Below are positions 1 to 11,933 of a stretch of 64,000 nt of DNA, one piece after another. The notes under the pieces were generated by a model. It ran no database searches. It saw only the letters and a list, made by a program, of their open reading frames with translations, and had not been told where the DNA came from. Made by a program: the position numbers and the translations under genes. Origin of the DNA: Arctopsyche grandis (Eukaryota; Arthropoda; Insecta; Trichoptera; Hydropsychidae). Positions within the stretch are counted from its first letter, which is position 1, and every line of letters starts with the position of its first letter. The stretch covers positions 18,837,685 to 18,901,684 of the forward strand of contig NC_135356.1 in the NCBI RefSeq assembly GCF_051622035.1. Reading direction: 5' to 3'.

Positions 1-557
1 TACGTTTTTCAAATTCCAAGATAATTCCAAAAGGTTAAAAAAAGATTTCAAGTACTTGGATAACTTTAAAAACCGAACCGAAGCTTTAGATATCCTTCTA
101 ATGAAAGAGTGTTCTCCATTTCAGGAATAATAAAAAAAAAGTATGGGGGAGATTAAAGTTTGAAACATTTAATTATTTATTATTAACGCATTATTATTTT
201 TAAAATTAAAATAAAGTTTATGTATGACGATAAATTTACTTTTTCTTTTTAATATACATATGCGGACCACTCCTTTTAATCATTATAAAAAAATGGCAGA
301 AGAAACAGTGGTGTTTATTTTTTATTGTGGCACTTGTGCAGTTGTGAATCAGGGTCAATGGAAAACTCATTAATGATGTGATATGATTTTTGATGTTTCG
401 TCGGTTTCTTTATTTATGACGCACTCCTTTTAATTATTTTGAATTAATATTTCACACTGTTTTCTATTGTTTAAAACTATTCGAATATATTCGAATATTT
501 CGAATTTTACTATTCGATATTCGAACAGTTGATGAAATCGAATAATGGGAAACTCTA
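1..557. mobile_element. Right part of the same hAT-type element, cut by the window edge
   Basis: It is identical to 45702-46258 and ends GAAACTCTA followed by GTGTATGT. The left end lies outside the window. Confidence 0.72.
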
Positions 558-1204
558 GTGTATGTATATTATGTATGAGCAAGCACATTTATGTTTATGA
601 TTTCTGATGTTAAAAGCCAACCATGCACACGAAACATGTAACATGTAACATGAAATACATATGATAAGATGATGAAAGAAAAGTAATATAAAGCATATAA
701 ATAATATAGAGCATATACTATTTTACGTCATACTGAAAACAATAGTTTATGTTCAGTCTCTTTGATTTGAATAGCTTTAAAAATATGAATGTGTATTGAT
801 TTTCATTTTACTTCAGAAAAATTGTATAAAAAATGCATACACATATACCAGTATGTATGTATAATATATTGAAAATTGACAATAACACATGCTAAATGCG
901 ACATCACTTTTTCTATCGGAGAAATATTTACGCAGACATATACATATACATATATATGTATACATCTGTAGGAGACAAACAATACTCGAAACTATAATTA
1001 GTAGTAAGAAGATTATACATAGTATGTATATATTTTTAAATATCACAAATCTGTAAGCGTTTTCAAAATAACCACAAGTTTTAGTACCAAACTTAAGCAC
1101 AACCTTTGATTTGTGTTTTAATTTCATTTCAAGTTTGGATGTATAAATATTAAAAAATAGTAGAATTTATATAAAAATATACTTCACGAGATAAAAATAT
1201 AGAT

Positions 1205-1210
1205 TTTATT
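1205..1210 (-). terminator. Likely Met poly(A) signal, copy 1
   Basis: The plus strand reads TTTATT, which is AATAAA on the minus strand, about 90 bases past the Met stop codon. Cleavage would fall at roughly 1180-1195. The same hexamer lies at 46906-46911 in copy 2. Confidence 0.5.
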
Positions 1211-1297
1211 TTAAACGATGGACTGCATTTGAAAGAAATTTAAAATAAAATCCGACCACCCTAAAGAGTTAAAAGATGTTGAAATGTATTTTAGAAT

Positions 1298-4200
1298 TTA
1301 ATACGGCTGATGGTCGAAATATTCAAGAGGGTTATTTACAATTATGTCAGATAAGTTTTGCTGTTGATCGTCTTCATAATATTCATTCTGGGTGTTCAAA
1401 TTCAGAACGTTATCATCCATCTCGATCATGCTGGACTCCAAAGCGGCCAGAGATCGAGGAACCACTTCGCACAAGTCTGAAATGTGAGTCGACAATTTAT
1501 TAATTTTATACTTCAAAGTATGTACAAACATATGTACTTTCAAATTATAAATATGTATTTTACCTGAATTGGGATCGGTCAGCTGGTTGATGTACTTGTC
1601 GAAACTTTGGCCAGGAATGTTTTGATCGTTCAGTGGACATTGTTGGTTGTTGGGATCTAGCACATCGTTGTTATCGAAAATAGTTTCCAAATTTGGTATT
1701 AAATCGGACGATGAAACCGTTGAAGGAATTTTCCTTTTTGAGGCAGACGTTTCTCCCAAATCTTGACTACTTCTTTTGATTCCACTCAAATAATTAACAA
1801 AAGAATCAGTCTCGAGGTAATTTTCGTCTGGGTGGAAAATATCAAGTGAGTTCAAAATCGGGTCAGTGTTCAAAATGATTTCAGGAGTCAAAACGACTTC
1901 GGAACTCATAATAGTTTCGCAGTTTAAGCCGGTTTCAGGATTCAGAACCGCTTCCGGATTCAGAATGGTTTCTGCGTTTAGAATGATTTCTGGATTTAGA
2001 ATGCTTTCCGGGTTCAATATGATTTCCTGGTTGGCCATCAAGTCATCGTAAAAAAGATTATCACACTCATTAAAAATACCGTCAGTGGTCAAGTTATTTC
2101 CATAAAAAAGATTCTCGCAATCAGCGAGAGTGTCGATTGCTATGGAAGGTTCGATAGGTATGAAAGTCTCATTTGCCGGGGGAGCTTGGATGATTCCTTC
2201 AGTCAAGGTATTTAAAATATCCAAATTATCAGGAATGATTGGCGATTGGAACATTTCGGATTTTGTTGTCGGGTATTGAAGAATATTTGAAGTCATCGAA
2301 CTTAGATCTGGACTAGGGACAAACAAATTGGAGTCTACCGATGAAACAGTTTTAATCGAAAATTCGGGAGTAGGAAACAATTCCAAGTTATCTACTATAG
2401 GAAATAGTGTTTCAAATTTTGTTGGATCAACATAGTCTTGACGACTTTTAATCACGGTCGTTTTTTGATAAGTTTCAGAAGATGGTGTATACTGCACGGG
2501 TGCAGTTTGAGCTTTTTTGAAAGCAACGCTTTTTGATTTCATCGACTGATTAATTACTGAGATGCTCTTGGCAATAGCCGTTTTTACGGCAGCAGGATTC
2601 GGTGGGATTATGGAAAGCAATGTACCAGGACAATATGGGTCGGGACTGAAAGAGCGGATTGATGACGGCGACGGCAGATCGCTGATGAGATGCATGATGG
2701 CTTGCTCCAATTCCTCCGGATCCTCCACACACGGTACGCTGCTCGACTTAAAAAATAATACACAGAATGTCTGTTAATACGGACAGGTGAATTAACAATT
2801 GTCAAACAAACGTAATATAAATTTTTCTCACCATTGCAAGGTATTCCTTGGATTCTGGATCAACTATGACAGAATATCTTTTTTTCATTTGATTTATTAA
2901 CGCCATCCCTTCATCTTCGGAGACAAGAGTGTTGAGACACACGAAACTCTCCACAACATTATTCCTTTGATTAATTTCCAGGTAGCCTTTCGTTTTTAAG
3001 TGAATGAAATTTCCCGTTCTATTTATCAAACGGTAGCAAGATTCACCGTAGTGTCTGTTGCAGTCATACACTAAACAAAAAACACATCAATTACTCCCGG
3101 CTGTAAGAAATATCAAGGATATTGGTTTTTATTTTTTTAATTTATCTTAAATATCGATTACTAGTGTTTTTACCCGGCTTCAATCGGTATTTGTAATATA
3201 AACAGCTTAAACATGGCGAAACTAATAGTAAATATTTATTTGTTTTTATTCAATTTATTTGAATCGAAAAAAAATAATATTCAACCATTGTATATCGATA
3301 TCGTCGTCATAGAAACATTTGTTTTCGATGCTCCGAACAAACCTTACATATAAAGTCTCTTTTGAAATTACAAAAATGATTCAGTAATTTATACAAAATA
3401 TTATAAGGACCTTTAAATCTTTTATTTATTTTGTTCATGATTCTATGTACTTTAATTCTCAAGTAGGGCAGCCAGATTTATTGATATCCAAACCAGGGCA
3501 TTTTAATTGTATTCCCCCCCCCCCCAGGCACATATATTAAAAGAATGATAAAAAAAACTTAATAAAATCGTAAACTTAACAAAATACAATTAAAATCATT
3601 CCTTTTATAATCTCGCTTTTCTAACCATGGATGTGGATCTACGGTGAGATTGAGATTTGTGCATTTTTTGCAGTTTTATAACTGCGGGGGTTCGGTATTT
3701 CTGAATAATGAAAGGTATCAATAAGCAGCTATCGAAAACCGGGACATTTTTTGACGTTTCCAATTTTTTATAGGGTTACTTGAGAATTGGGCTGCCAGGC
3801 GTCCCGGTATTCCGGATTTGTCCCAGTTTCAAGCCCCGAAGACCGGGACGAGAGGTCAATACACATAATTTCATATGTATATTTAAGCAAATTATAGTAT
3901 AATATATAGTCAACACTCCTGTTTTTAACACCTGGAATACTGAGACGGATTACATATGTACATACATATACATATACCGTATTAGTCTGAATATAAATAG
4001 CGTGACCTCGAATATAAAGTGACCTATGTCCATATTTATATATTTAGAACAGGATCGAGAGGAAAAAATATTTAGTATTGATCAGTACTTAACCTCAAAT
4101 ACATATAGCGCGAATGCTTTATGAGGAAAAATATTTTAAGTAAAAAAAATACATCGCGTTATATTCAGGCTAATACGGTAACATATTTTAAAAGGACCAA

Positions 4201-7200
4201 ACACAATAGAAGTGCTATTAGAAAAAAACAAGCTATTGGCTATTACGACTATATTCCACTATTTTTGAGATATAATGGTTTGAGGACGTTCCAGAATCCA
4301 AACACCCTGTAAAATACACGCAAACAGAACGTAACAATAAATCGCACGCTTATATAAGCTTATACGCATAAAAAATTTACAAAGTGCGCAAGTACACAAA
4401 ATCACATGTTTTGACAAAAACAAAATTATGTAATGCCAGTAAAATATCGATTGTACCGCAATAGCATCACATAATTTCAGCCAAATCTAATATACATACG
4501 TACATATGTATATTACATTTGTACACACACACACAATATATACACTATAAAATAAATTAAAAATATGCATTATTATATAAGATAAAATAAATGAGAAATC
4601 GTCGCCAATGGTGTAAAGTGAAAAATAATATTTTTTATAGTATTTTTACTGACTTTGCCTCAAGGTGATGATGACCCATCTAACATCATCTTTGTGCATA
4701 AAAGTGAATGCAGACACGCCTATTATTTCGTTGGTCATGTAACCAGCGACCATCGAAATTCGCTGATCGCATTGGACGATGCGACCGTCGATCAGATGAC
4801 GAGTGCGATATTCAAGCTTCGCAGCCTCGGCGAGGCGCTCACTCAAGCAGGCGGGTCTCATGACGCGAACCATACCAATGAATACCTGGAAGTAATTTGA
4901 TATTATACATACATGTAGGATCATCAATTCATGATAGGACACGCGGTGGGGGCGGTAAACTATATTCGTTGCACAACGTCACGACTCATAGTGAGTGAGC
5001 CACGCGATCTCTCGACGCGACGAAACGTACTGACGATCGCTTACGTAGCCAACGCCAACGCAAAAGACTACGCCGACGTAAACAAACACCAACGTAAGCA
5101 TACACCAACGTTCAGATTACACTGAGCAATCATGCCAACTTCAAAATTCGTCTGGGTTGGCGAAATAAATCCCAAATACATATGCATTATACATTAAAAA
5201 AGTATTTCGCTTTATTATGTTGTGCGTAAATTAATAGACAGTTGAATGTTTCGATATGTTACACTCGATTCGTGAAATTGCTCATTTCACGAAAGTTGTA
5301 CAAAAAAAAAAGCTTAGTTCATGAATGAGAAGCTTCAGGAATTGGGTGTAACAAATATATAAAAATCATAACTCGAAAACATGACAATAGTCCAATACTA
5401 AGTGAATGATTATAGACAGTTGGATCTTTTAATGTTTTCAAATTAAGTATGTACATAACTGGTTTGAATTTTTATATAAAAAAATTGGCTTTGTCGTCAA
5501 ATGAAATAAAAATAGGTCAGTGGCGGCTCGTCTATATGGGCTGCAGGGCTTAGCCTTAGTTTACACTACCGATATCTACACCCGATCCACCCGATATTAA
5601 GTAATTTTTCCATATCCAGTTCCCATATATATTTACCTGTGGTTGCTATTTAGGCACTGGTTATGGAAAAATTCCTCAATATCGGGTGGATCGGGTGTAG
5701 ATATCGGTAGTGTAAACGTAGCCATTATAGTAAAAATTCATGCTATTTTTGCCTTCCATATGGACTGTAGGGCTGCAGCCCTCCCAGTATAGTACATGTG
5801 CATGCTATTTTTATCTGTATTTGATCACCGGTATGGTCAACGAGCTACCACAACCCGATTAATCACTGCAGCCCCCCCCCCTCCCCCACCCATGAATTTT
5901 CACGAGCCGCCACTTAAATAGGTACATGAAAATCCTTGGTTTTAAAGATGGAGTTCAAAACAGCGCTGTAGGGTCGGAGTCAGAGTCGTAGAAAATCAAC
6001 AGACTTTAATTAATAGTACATATTACGGTATGTGTCAACTAGAGTCTCCAATTGTATTGAAATATAAATCCACTAATAAATTTAGATTCAATAATTTATT
6101 TTTATAAATCATGATTTTAAATTACATCATTTATAATAATTGTTTAATTGTTCACACACATGCGTGCATGTGTGTGAACAAAGTAGTCGCCATGGTCCGT
6201 CTCTCTTTCTCTTCTTGGAATCGTATGTAGTGGAAAGAGATGCGGCATATCACTTCATTCACATGATCGGCCGACAAAAACAAAATAATTTTTTTTCAAA
6301 AACATTAATTAATTTTTAAATTATTAATAAATCACTAATTCCGTTGATCCGAATTGCGATAATTTACCGAGTGCACAATTATGTGCACTCAGGCCACTAG
6401 TAATAAATAAAATCGTCGAATTGACGGGCTGAAAACCAGACTGGTACAAGTGACATTTTAAAAAAAGTCTGGTTTAAGTGCTAAAATAATAGCATATATG
6501 AAATGCTATTATTTTAGCACTTAAGCCAGCTTTTTTTTTTAAATGTCACTTGTACGAGTCTGGTTTTCGGCCCGTCAATTGTACGTATTTTGATGTTTCG
6601 ATTGTTTCCTCTGCCTCATACTTTTGTGTATTCTCATTGATTTATTTGTGTATCAAATTCATAGACATACACTATGAATATATGTATGTGCTTACTTTTA
6701 ATTTATACTAATCTTATTACCAATAATTCAAATAAGTAGGGTTATATGTCAATTTTTGGTGATTTTTTAGATTCCTTTAAATTTTTATTACTAGCAATTT
6801 TATACGTTGGCAAGAAAAGTCAATCTTATAAAAATCTTTTGAGTTTGAGTCGTAGTCGAATAATAAAATACAGTCGAAGTCCTAATTTCTTCAATACTAA
6901 TCATTCAATACAGTAGGTATAGTAAAAATAAATAGAATATAGAAAATAAAAAAAACCAAAGACTTATATGACACTCACCACATCATTGCTGTTGGGTATC
7001 ACGGTGTCTTCTCCTTTTGGTCTATTTCTACGAACATGGCAAGCAGAGATGGTAGTGGCTTTATCTGCAATACGCAGAGCGCCTTCGAAGTGGCAAAGTT
7101 CGAATTTCGGGCTTTCCGAACGTTGAGTGGCACGGGCCATCCTAAATTATATATAAAAACAATTAAAATCCAAATAAATAACGAGAAAAATAAATGAAAT

Positions 7201-7946
7201 AAGTTTTCAATGATGTTTTAAAATGAAACAATCAAACTGTTAATTAAATTTGATTTTTTTTTTTAGACTAACCTCGCATAAAAACTACGTCGTTCATCTT
7301 TCATTAATTTTTCAGGATTGTTAATTAACTTTAGAGGAAGAAGAAGTTGATTATTAGGACCCATCGGAATGGTCTTTGGCATCAGTTGATACTTTAACAT
7401 TTCAACATCTTCATTGTGGATTAAGTTAATGATGTTATATCCCAAGAGATCAATCTGGAAATTAAAATTTCAATGCAATTCCAAGCAAAGCCTTTCATAT
7501 GATATGTTTTTTTAAATGGATTTTTGAAATATAAACCTTGCAGTGTCCAAGATGCTTTTCAATGTTGGATGTAACCACAACTATGAGCCCTTTCCAAGTG
7601 ACTGTGATTAGAAAGCCACCCAATAATTCAACGATTGCCTCGGCAGCTAAAGCTGACGGATCCATCGGGCTAATCGTAGTGTTTCCAAACACTGGTAATA
7701 AAAATATTTTTCAGTGATAAGTATAAGGTTAACTTCATTCTTAACTCTTCATTGTGCTATAAAATGTGTAATATACCGTGTTCTTGGCGTAGGTTGTGGG
7801 CTGTCAACCTCAAGATACCAGTCTTGTCGATCTTCTTCGACGATTCTGCAACTAACGGAAGCAATGTTGCCAATTCGTTAATGGATTTGTTCAGACGGTC
7901 ACGTCGTTGCTTCTCCGCTTTGTTTCTGGCATCCCGAGAATTTTCT
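1298..7946 (-). CDS. Met: Methoprene-tolerant, juvenile hormone receptor (bHLH-PAS), 5' end not found, copy 1
   Basis: Met binds juvenile hormone in its PAS-B domain and acts in the nucleus with the coactivator Taiman (known for the family). Eight coding exons in transcript order: 7777-7946, 7537-7691, 7273-7454, 6979-7141, 4654-4885, 2832-3070, 1564-2746, 1298-1476. All junctions are GT..AG and phases agree, giving 833 residues to the stop. The basic region RNKAEKQRRDRLN lies at residues 7-19 of the recovered protein, followed by helix-loop-helix to about 56. PAS-A spans about 65-200 and PAS-B about 224-360 with EYRTRHLIDG and SFVCLNTLVSEDEG, both typical of Met/gce. The C-terminal 450 residues are low complexity, with a six-residue repeat. 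The residues before the bHLH and the start codon were not located. Other bHLH-PAS proteins (Cycle, Clock, ARNT) fit much less well. Confidence 0.92.
1849..2031 (-). repeat. 18-bp tandem repeat inside the Met coding sequence
   Basis: About ten imperfect 18-bp units encode a hexapeptide repeat with consensus I/V-L-N-P-E-T/S/I/A on the minus strand, in the acidic, low-complexity C-terminal half of Met. The reading frame is kept throughout. Identical in copy 2 at 47550-47732. Confidence 0.85.
3071..4653. other. Met intron (between PAS-B exons), with a MITE
   Basis: This 1.6-kb AT-rich intron of Met holds a C12 run at about 3517, inverted segments built around GGGCAGCCAG / CTGGCAGCCC (3465-3805) that look like ends of older DNA transposons, and a TA-flanked MITE at 3977-4178. 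No coding potential is seen. Confidence 0.6.
3977..4178. mobile_element. MITE with TA target duplication (Tc1/mariner-type)
   Basis: Terminal inverted repeats begin CCGTATTAGTCTGAATATAA at the left and end in the complement, CTAATACGG, at the right. Both ends are flanked by TA. It is about 202 bp with no coding capacity. The TA duplication suggests mobilisation by a Tc1/mariner-type transposase. Second copy at 49678-49879. Confidence 0.65.
4654..4885 (-). CDS. Met: Met exon encoding the first half of PAS-B (hormone pocket), copy 1
   Basis: The exon encodes residues 224-300 of the recovered protein plus the first base of Met301. Y249, T251 and V294 line up by spacing with Tribolium Met Y252, T254 and V297, which are reported to contact juvenile hormone. 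C345 in the next exon lines up with C347, one residue off in spacing. This alignment is from memory. The exon is less AT-rich than its surroundings, as expected of coding sequence in this genome. Confidence 0.9.
5518..5915. mobile_element. hAT-type MITE with a nested palindromic MITE
   Basis: The ends are CAGTGGCGGCTCGT and ACGAGCCGCCACTT, flanked by a perfect 8-bp duplication AAATAGGT (5510-5517 and 5916-5923). An eight-base duplication and CAG-type ends are the hAT signature. Inside, 5553-5723 is a second near-palindrome built on AGTTTACACTACCGATATC. It lies in a Met intron. It shares its ends with the larger element at 11241-13318. Second copy at 51219-51616. Confidence 0.85.
6149..6180. 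repeat. 32-bp perfect palindrome in a Met intron
   Basis: TGTTCACACACATGC is followed by GT and then its exact reverse complement. It could extrude as a hairpin; no function is implied. Second copy at 51850-51881. Confidence 0.7.
6421..6578. mobile_element. Foldback MITE, almost fully palindromic
   Basis: TTGACGGGCTGAAAACCAGA at the left pairs with its complement ending CCCGTCAA at the right. The centre is a second perfect arm pair around GCTAAAATAATAGCAT. About 158 bp, in a Met intron. Family not assigned because the target duplication is ambiguous (AATT or AA). Second copy at 52122-52279. Confidence 0.65.
7777..7946 (-). CDS. Met: Met exon encoding the bHLH DNA-binding domain (copy 1)
   Basis: The exon opens after a TTTCCAG acceptor and closes at CACG|GTATAT. 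It encodes the basic region RNKAEKQRRDRLN, then helix 1, loop and helix 2 (INELATLLPLVAESSKKIDK, then TGILRLTAHNLR). The RNxAEKQRRDxLN form is that of Met/gce and differs from the E-R-x-R-R basic regions of Cycle and ARNT. The exon starts in phase 1, so at least one more upstream coding exon must exist. Confidence 0.92.
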
Positions 7947-8250
7947 CTGGAAATACAGATTCAACGTGAAATATTCATAAATATAAAATTTTAATATTTG
8001 ACAGAACAACTTTCTTGTTAATACAAATTTATGGATTTTTAAAAATAGAAATAGATTTGTAATATGAACTTATAAGCAAAAAATATACACTCAATTCGAC
8101 ATTCAGTATTCATATATGTATATTATAATGGATCAAAATTCGTCTATAAGCGAGCGTCGATATATAATATACATATATGTCTAAATTTTTAATGTTTTTG
8201 ACATTTTTTAATTCTAAATGAACCTTATATGTATGCATGCACACACACAC

Positions 8251-8251
<1 letters not shown>

Positions 8252-8334
<83 letters not shown>
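8252..8334. repeat. (AT)n microsatellite, copy 1
   Basis: An uninterrupted AT run follows a short CA run. The equivalent tract in copy 2 (about 53953-54023) is 12 bp shorter, which is the main length difference between the two copies. Confidence 0.9.
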
Positions 8335-8336
<2 letters not shown>

Positions 8337-8528
8337 ATTATTTGACTTTGGCCTACTAACTAATTAAAAAACAAATCAACAGAATTGGACATATAGTTTA
8401 TCATCACAAAAAACATTTAAGACCACAAGTTTTTACAATGATTAGTCGCAACATGTACATAGGTATTTACACAAAATATGCAGTGAGATTATCAAAAAAA
8501 TTCAAATATAATATACATATACATATAC

Positions 8529-9274
8529 TAGGGATTCTAGTACCGGTATTACTGATTTTTGGTCAAAATTCGACCTCCGGAACTACTATTAGAACATAAT
8601 AGATTACAGGTAGTACCCAAAGTGTGTAATAAAATAAATTTTATGCTAGTGAATTGTTTTGAACTTAGAAAGCAACGTTGTATCGGCTAGTTTGTATGGA
8701 TTAGTCGAAGAATAATACATTCAATACTCAACATTGTTTTAGTGTGTCTTAATTTATGATACACAAAAAGGATGTAAATTTTTTAATATCCTTTAAATAA
8801 TTAGTTTAAAATCAAAGATAAATTATAAGTATGAGAGACTATTTCTGAATACATATATTGATTTATTACTAACTGACTGTTAACCACGAGAAGCCTCGTC
8901 GCCTGTCAATTCTATCGGAAACCTCTTTTTTTCACTTGACATGTATTCGAATACATACATATATAATATATTTAATATATGATATATTTAAAAGCTCAAG
9001 CCATCCCTTCCACATAAAAGTTCTTCAAAGTAAAGAACATGCAAAAATTTATTTACTTTTTTTGACACTCGGTGACTCGCACGGTGTGGAAGGATTCAAC
9101 ACTATATTTTGTAATTGAGAATGTAATAAATTAAAGTAATTGATTAAAATAAATAATGATTAACCGAGAGTTAATTAATTAAATTTCATTGCGCTCATTA
9201 CTTAAATAAATAAATTTCGGTACTACCGGTAATAAGAAATTGTTTGTCAAATGTCAGTATTTTTGGAATATCTA
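8529..9274. mobile_element. Degenerate hAT-type element
   Basis: The ends read TAGGGATTC at the left and GGAATATCTA at the right, with imperfect 8-bp flanks ACATATAC and GTATATAC (6 of 8 match, both differences transitions). The interior has TACCGGTA motifs and a block (about 8650-8745) that also appears at 28405-28495. No intact transposase. Second copy at 54218-54963. Confidence 0.45.
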
Positions 9275-9741
9275 GTATATACATACATATGTATGTTGTG
9301 TATTAAATTTATGAAGAACTATCAATGACAATAATAATAATTCATATTAATAGGTAATAATTGTAAGAAAATAATATTTAATTAGTTATTCATCATCATG
9401 TCCAGCTATTCACCATCCAATAATAGATGTCACACATTTTTCTAATTTCATACACCCCTTTACCTTCTGACCTTTCTTGCACCCTTTTGCATTCTCTAGA
9501 GTACCATTCGAGCAATTCTTTCTTCTGAGTTTCTAGTTATTTTATTCTATTTTATTTTATTGTCACAATCAATACACACTCGCCATTACAAATTTGCTCC
9601 AATGCGACGGGTGTACGTTAATGAAATATATAAACAATCAGAAATCAGAAATACAGTAATACATACATATAGAATCAGAATATATAGAATATAACAATTA
9701 ATCAGAAATAATAATCATAGTGACATCTATGGATTTCAGAT

Positions 9742-9984
9742 TACTGTGTATAATTAATACAAATTATACACAGGCAGATTTTTGTGACAACAGGATTAGA
9801 TTTTTTAATACCAATTTTCAGGAACCGTTTCAGCAATGATCAGATAAAATTGGCAAACTCTGATAGAGAAACGATCGATTTGGAGTCACAAAACCCCCAA
9901 ATCTAACCAGCAGTGGCGAGGACACGAACCTATGACCTCAGTGATGCTAAATATATACGCTATCACTAAGCCAAACTGCTGGCT
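9742..9984 (-). mobile_element. tRNA-derived SINE, minus strand
   Basis: On the minus strand the head begins GCCAGCAGTTTGGC, with an A-box-like TGGCTTAGTGAT and a B-box-like GGTTCGTGTCC, then closes with CACTGCTGGT, which can pair with the start as an acceptor stem. The body shares TTGTGACTCCAA and GAAACGGTTCCT with the SINEs at 18641 and 24989. Second copy at 55431-55673. Confidence 0.75.
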
Positions 9985-10503
9985 GTGTGACCCACCTTTT
10001 GTTAATTCAGTCTCTTTGCTCTCTCCACTAAGATTATCTACTCTTATCATATTTCTCATCCTAAATTAGTTACTATGGGACAAAAATTTAATTTTAGATT
10101 GCAATTTTTTTTTACCATGGTGCCGATACAGGTTTCCCTATGGCGGACAGGTGACATTTATGGCCAAAGTTGTATAATATAATAGAGGTGAGAAATAGAA
10201 GATACATAAAACCGCTAGCCACTTTACTAGACGCTAAGCATCCGTATGTTACATGTTGAAATACTGCAACATTTGCGAGGCTGATAATTGAAATTAGGTA
10301 TGAAAATCATTTTGTCGTGTATTAAACGTCGAATATTACAAGTGCAAGAAATGAAAAAAAGAATGGATGAAGCAGAGCCGTAATTTAAAGGCGGTTATCA
10401 TCCTCACACTGGCCGTTGAGTGCGGCGTACTGAATACCCCCCCTCTCTCTCGCATCTGTACAAAGGCTCGTGTACAAAATGCTTCCCATGTAAATAATAT
10501 CAA

Positions 10504-11068
10504 CCCTTTAAATGCTGACCAACGCCGATCGGCGTTTTGCCAACAAGTCCATCAGCTCGAAATACCTCGATAGGCGTATTATTTTGAGTACAAAATAAAC
10601 AAGAACCCACTAAGCCTTTTCAGGTAGAATTGAAAGAAAAAATGCATTGAATATGGGTCGTGTTATCAGTGTCAATGTTTATTAAGACTGGTTTACACCG
10701 GAATTTCTGAATTTATAACCATAGCAGAATTTCTCGATGGAAACCCCTAACTGCCGGGTATTTTAGATTGTGCCTTGAAATTTAGATTGTGAGCATTACA
10801 TTTTAACAACAATGAAGAAGATGGAACTAGTTTTGGAAAAACACATTCATTAAGAGACCTCTTTTGTTTATTTTATATTGTTGCAAGATATGTTAGAGTC
10901 TAACCTTTAAAAAACTCGAAATCCTCAGCGTTAGGTAGCGGTATCTAGGGTTTGTTTGGATTAGCTAAAAATTATATATGAATACCTGCTTGCTATTGGA
11001 TTTCTAAATAATTCTAGTTGGAAATATTGCCGAAATTTTCAGCAGAAAATACGCCAGCACTCAAAGGG
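10504..11068. mobile_element. piggyBac-like MITE
   Basis: The left end reads CCCTTTAAATGCTG and the right end CAGCACTCAAAGGG, complementary apart from two bases. The right flank is TTAA and the left flank TCAA, a one-base decay of TTAA. TTAA targets and CCC..GGG ends are typical of piggyBac elements. No transposase. Second copy at 56193-56757. Confidence 0.65.
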
Positions 11069-11567
11069 TTAAATAGAGTTTTTTCATTTTTGTAAATAGG
11101 TATGGCGAATGGAGCCCCTCCTTGTAGCGTTAGTCTGCATTTTAAATAAACTTAAATTGCAAAATTTCAGATAACAATCAACATTTAAAAAATCTTAACT
11201 CTAATGGGAGACGATCAATTTGGAGTTATATAGGTATATGCAGTGGCGGCTCGTGGATAAGATATCTGGGGGTGCTGCGGTTGATTAAAAATAATGAAAA
11301 TGTTTATTTGGATTATATTTTATTATTAACATCAAAATGATCAAAATTAAACATTATATGTATTTTATTTCATTATAAAATTGATTCTTCTGTCTTTTTT
11401 CCTTGAAAAAAGGTCTATCACCTTTTCGTTAAATTTTTCACTGTTCATAATCTTTTTTTTTCAATTGACAGCATAGACAAAGCCATTAATCTTTCCTGAA
11501 CCATTGTGTTTATTATACATGTACATATGTCTTTATTCTATTTATTGATGAAAAACACCGTTCTGGT

Positions 11568-11759
11568 TTAGAAGTAGTTGAAGTTGTAAGCAGAATTTGA
11601 ATAATTTTTGTTTGCAAAAATAAGTTTTAAAAATATTAATATATCATTAATAATATGCATTTCTTTCCTTGAGTAAAACAATTCTAATTCAGTTTGAAGT
11701 TTTTCTTTATCTAGCATTCGATGTGATTTAACGGTTAGTAGTAGATCTTCCATTGGCAT
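11568..11759 (-). pseudogene. hAT transposase remnant (C-terminal piece)
   Basis: An open stretch of 63 residues with LDKEKLQTELELFYSRKEM near its middle, a pattern seen near the C-terminus of ZMYM1-like hAT transposases. It lies within the matching terminal repeats of the element and is far shorter than a functional transposase (several hundred residues). Second copy at 57257-57448. Confidence 0.55.
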
Positions 11760-11933
11760 TTTCTTTCAGTATTTTTCAAAATTTCTTTATTAAATAATTA
11801 GAAAAAGTATATCTTTCTTTTATATCCTTAATAATAACATCGCACATATTTTTGGCACCTATAATATGTGCGATAATATATGCATCATATTTTTGGCTTC
11901 TATTCACTTTAAGAATCTCATATTTGATTTTTG

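Noticed and set aside
1298..2728. A single 476-residue open frame read as one uninterrupted Met exon
   Set aside because: It reads through an 87-bp AT-rich GT..AG segment (1477-1563) and starts at an internal ATG. The true exon begins at 2746 after a splice acceptor.
9742..9984. A tRNA gene on the minus strand
   Set aside because: A and B boxes are present, but the body continues with SINE sequence shared by other copies and the arms are too imperfect for a functional tRNA.
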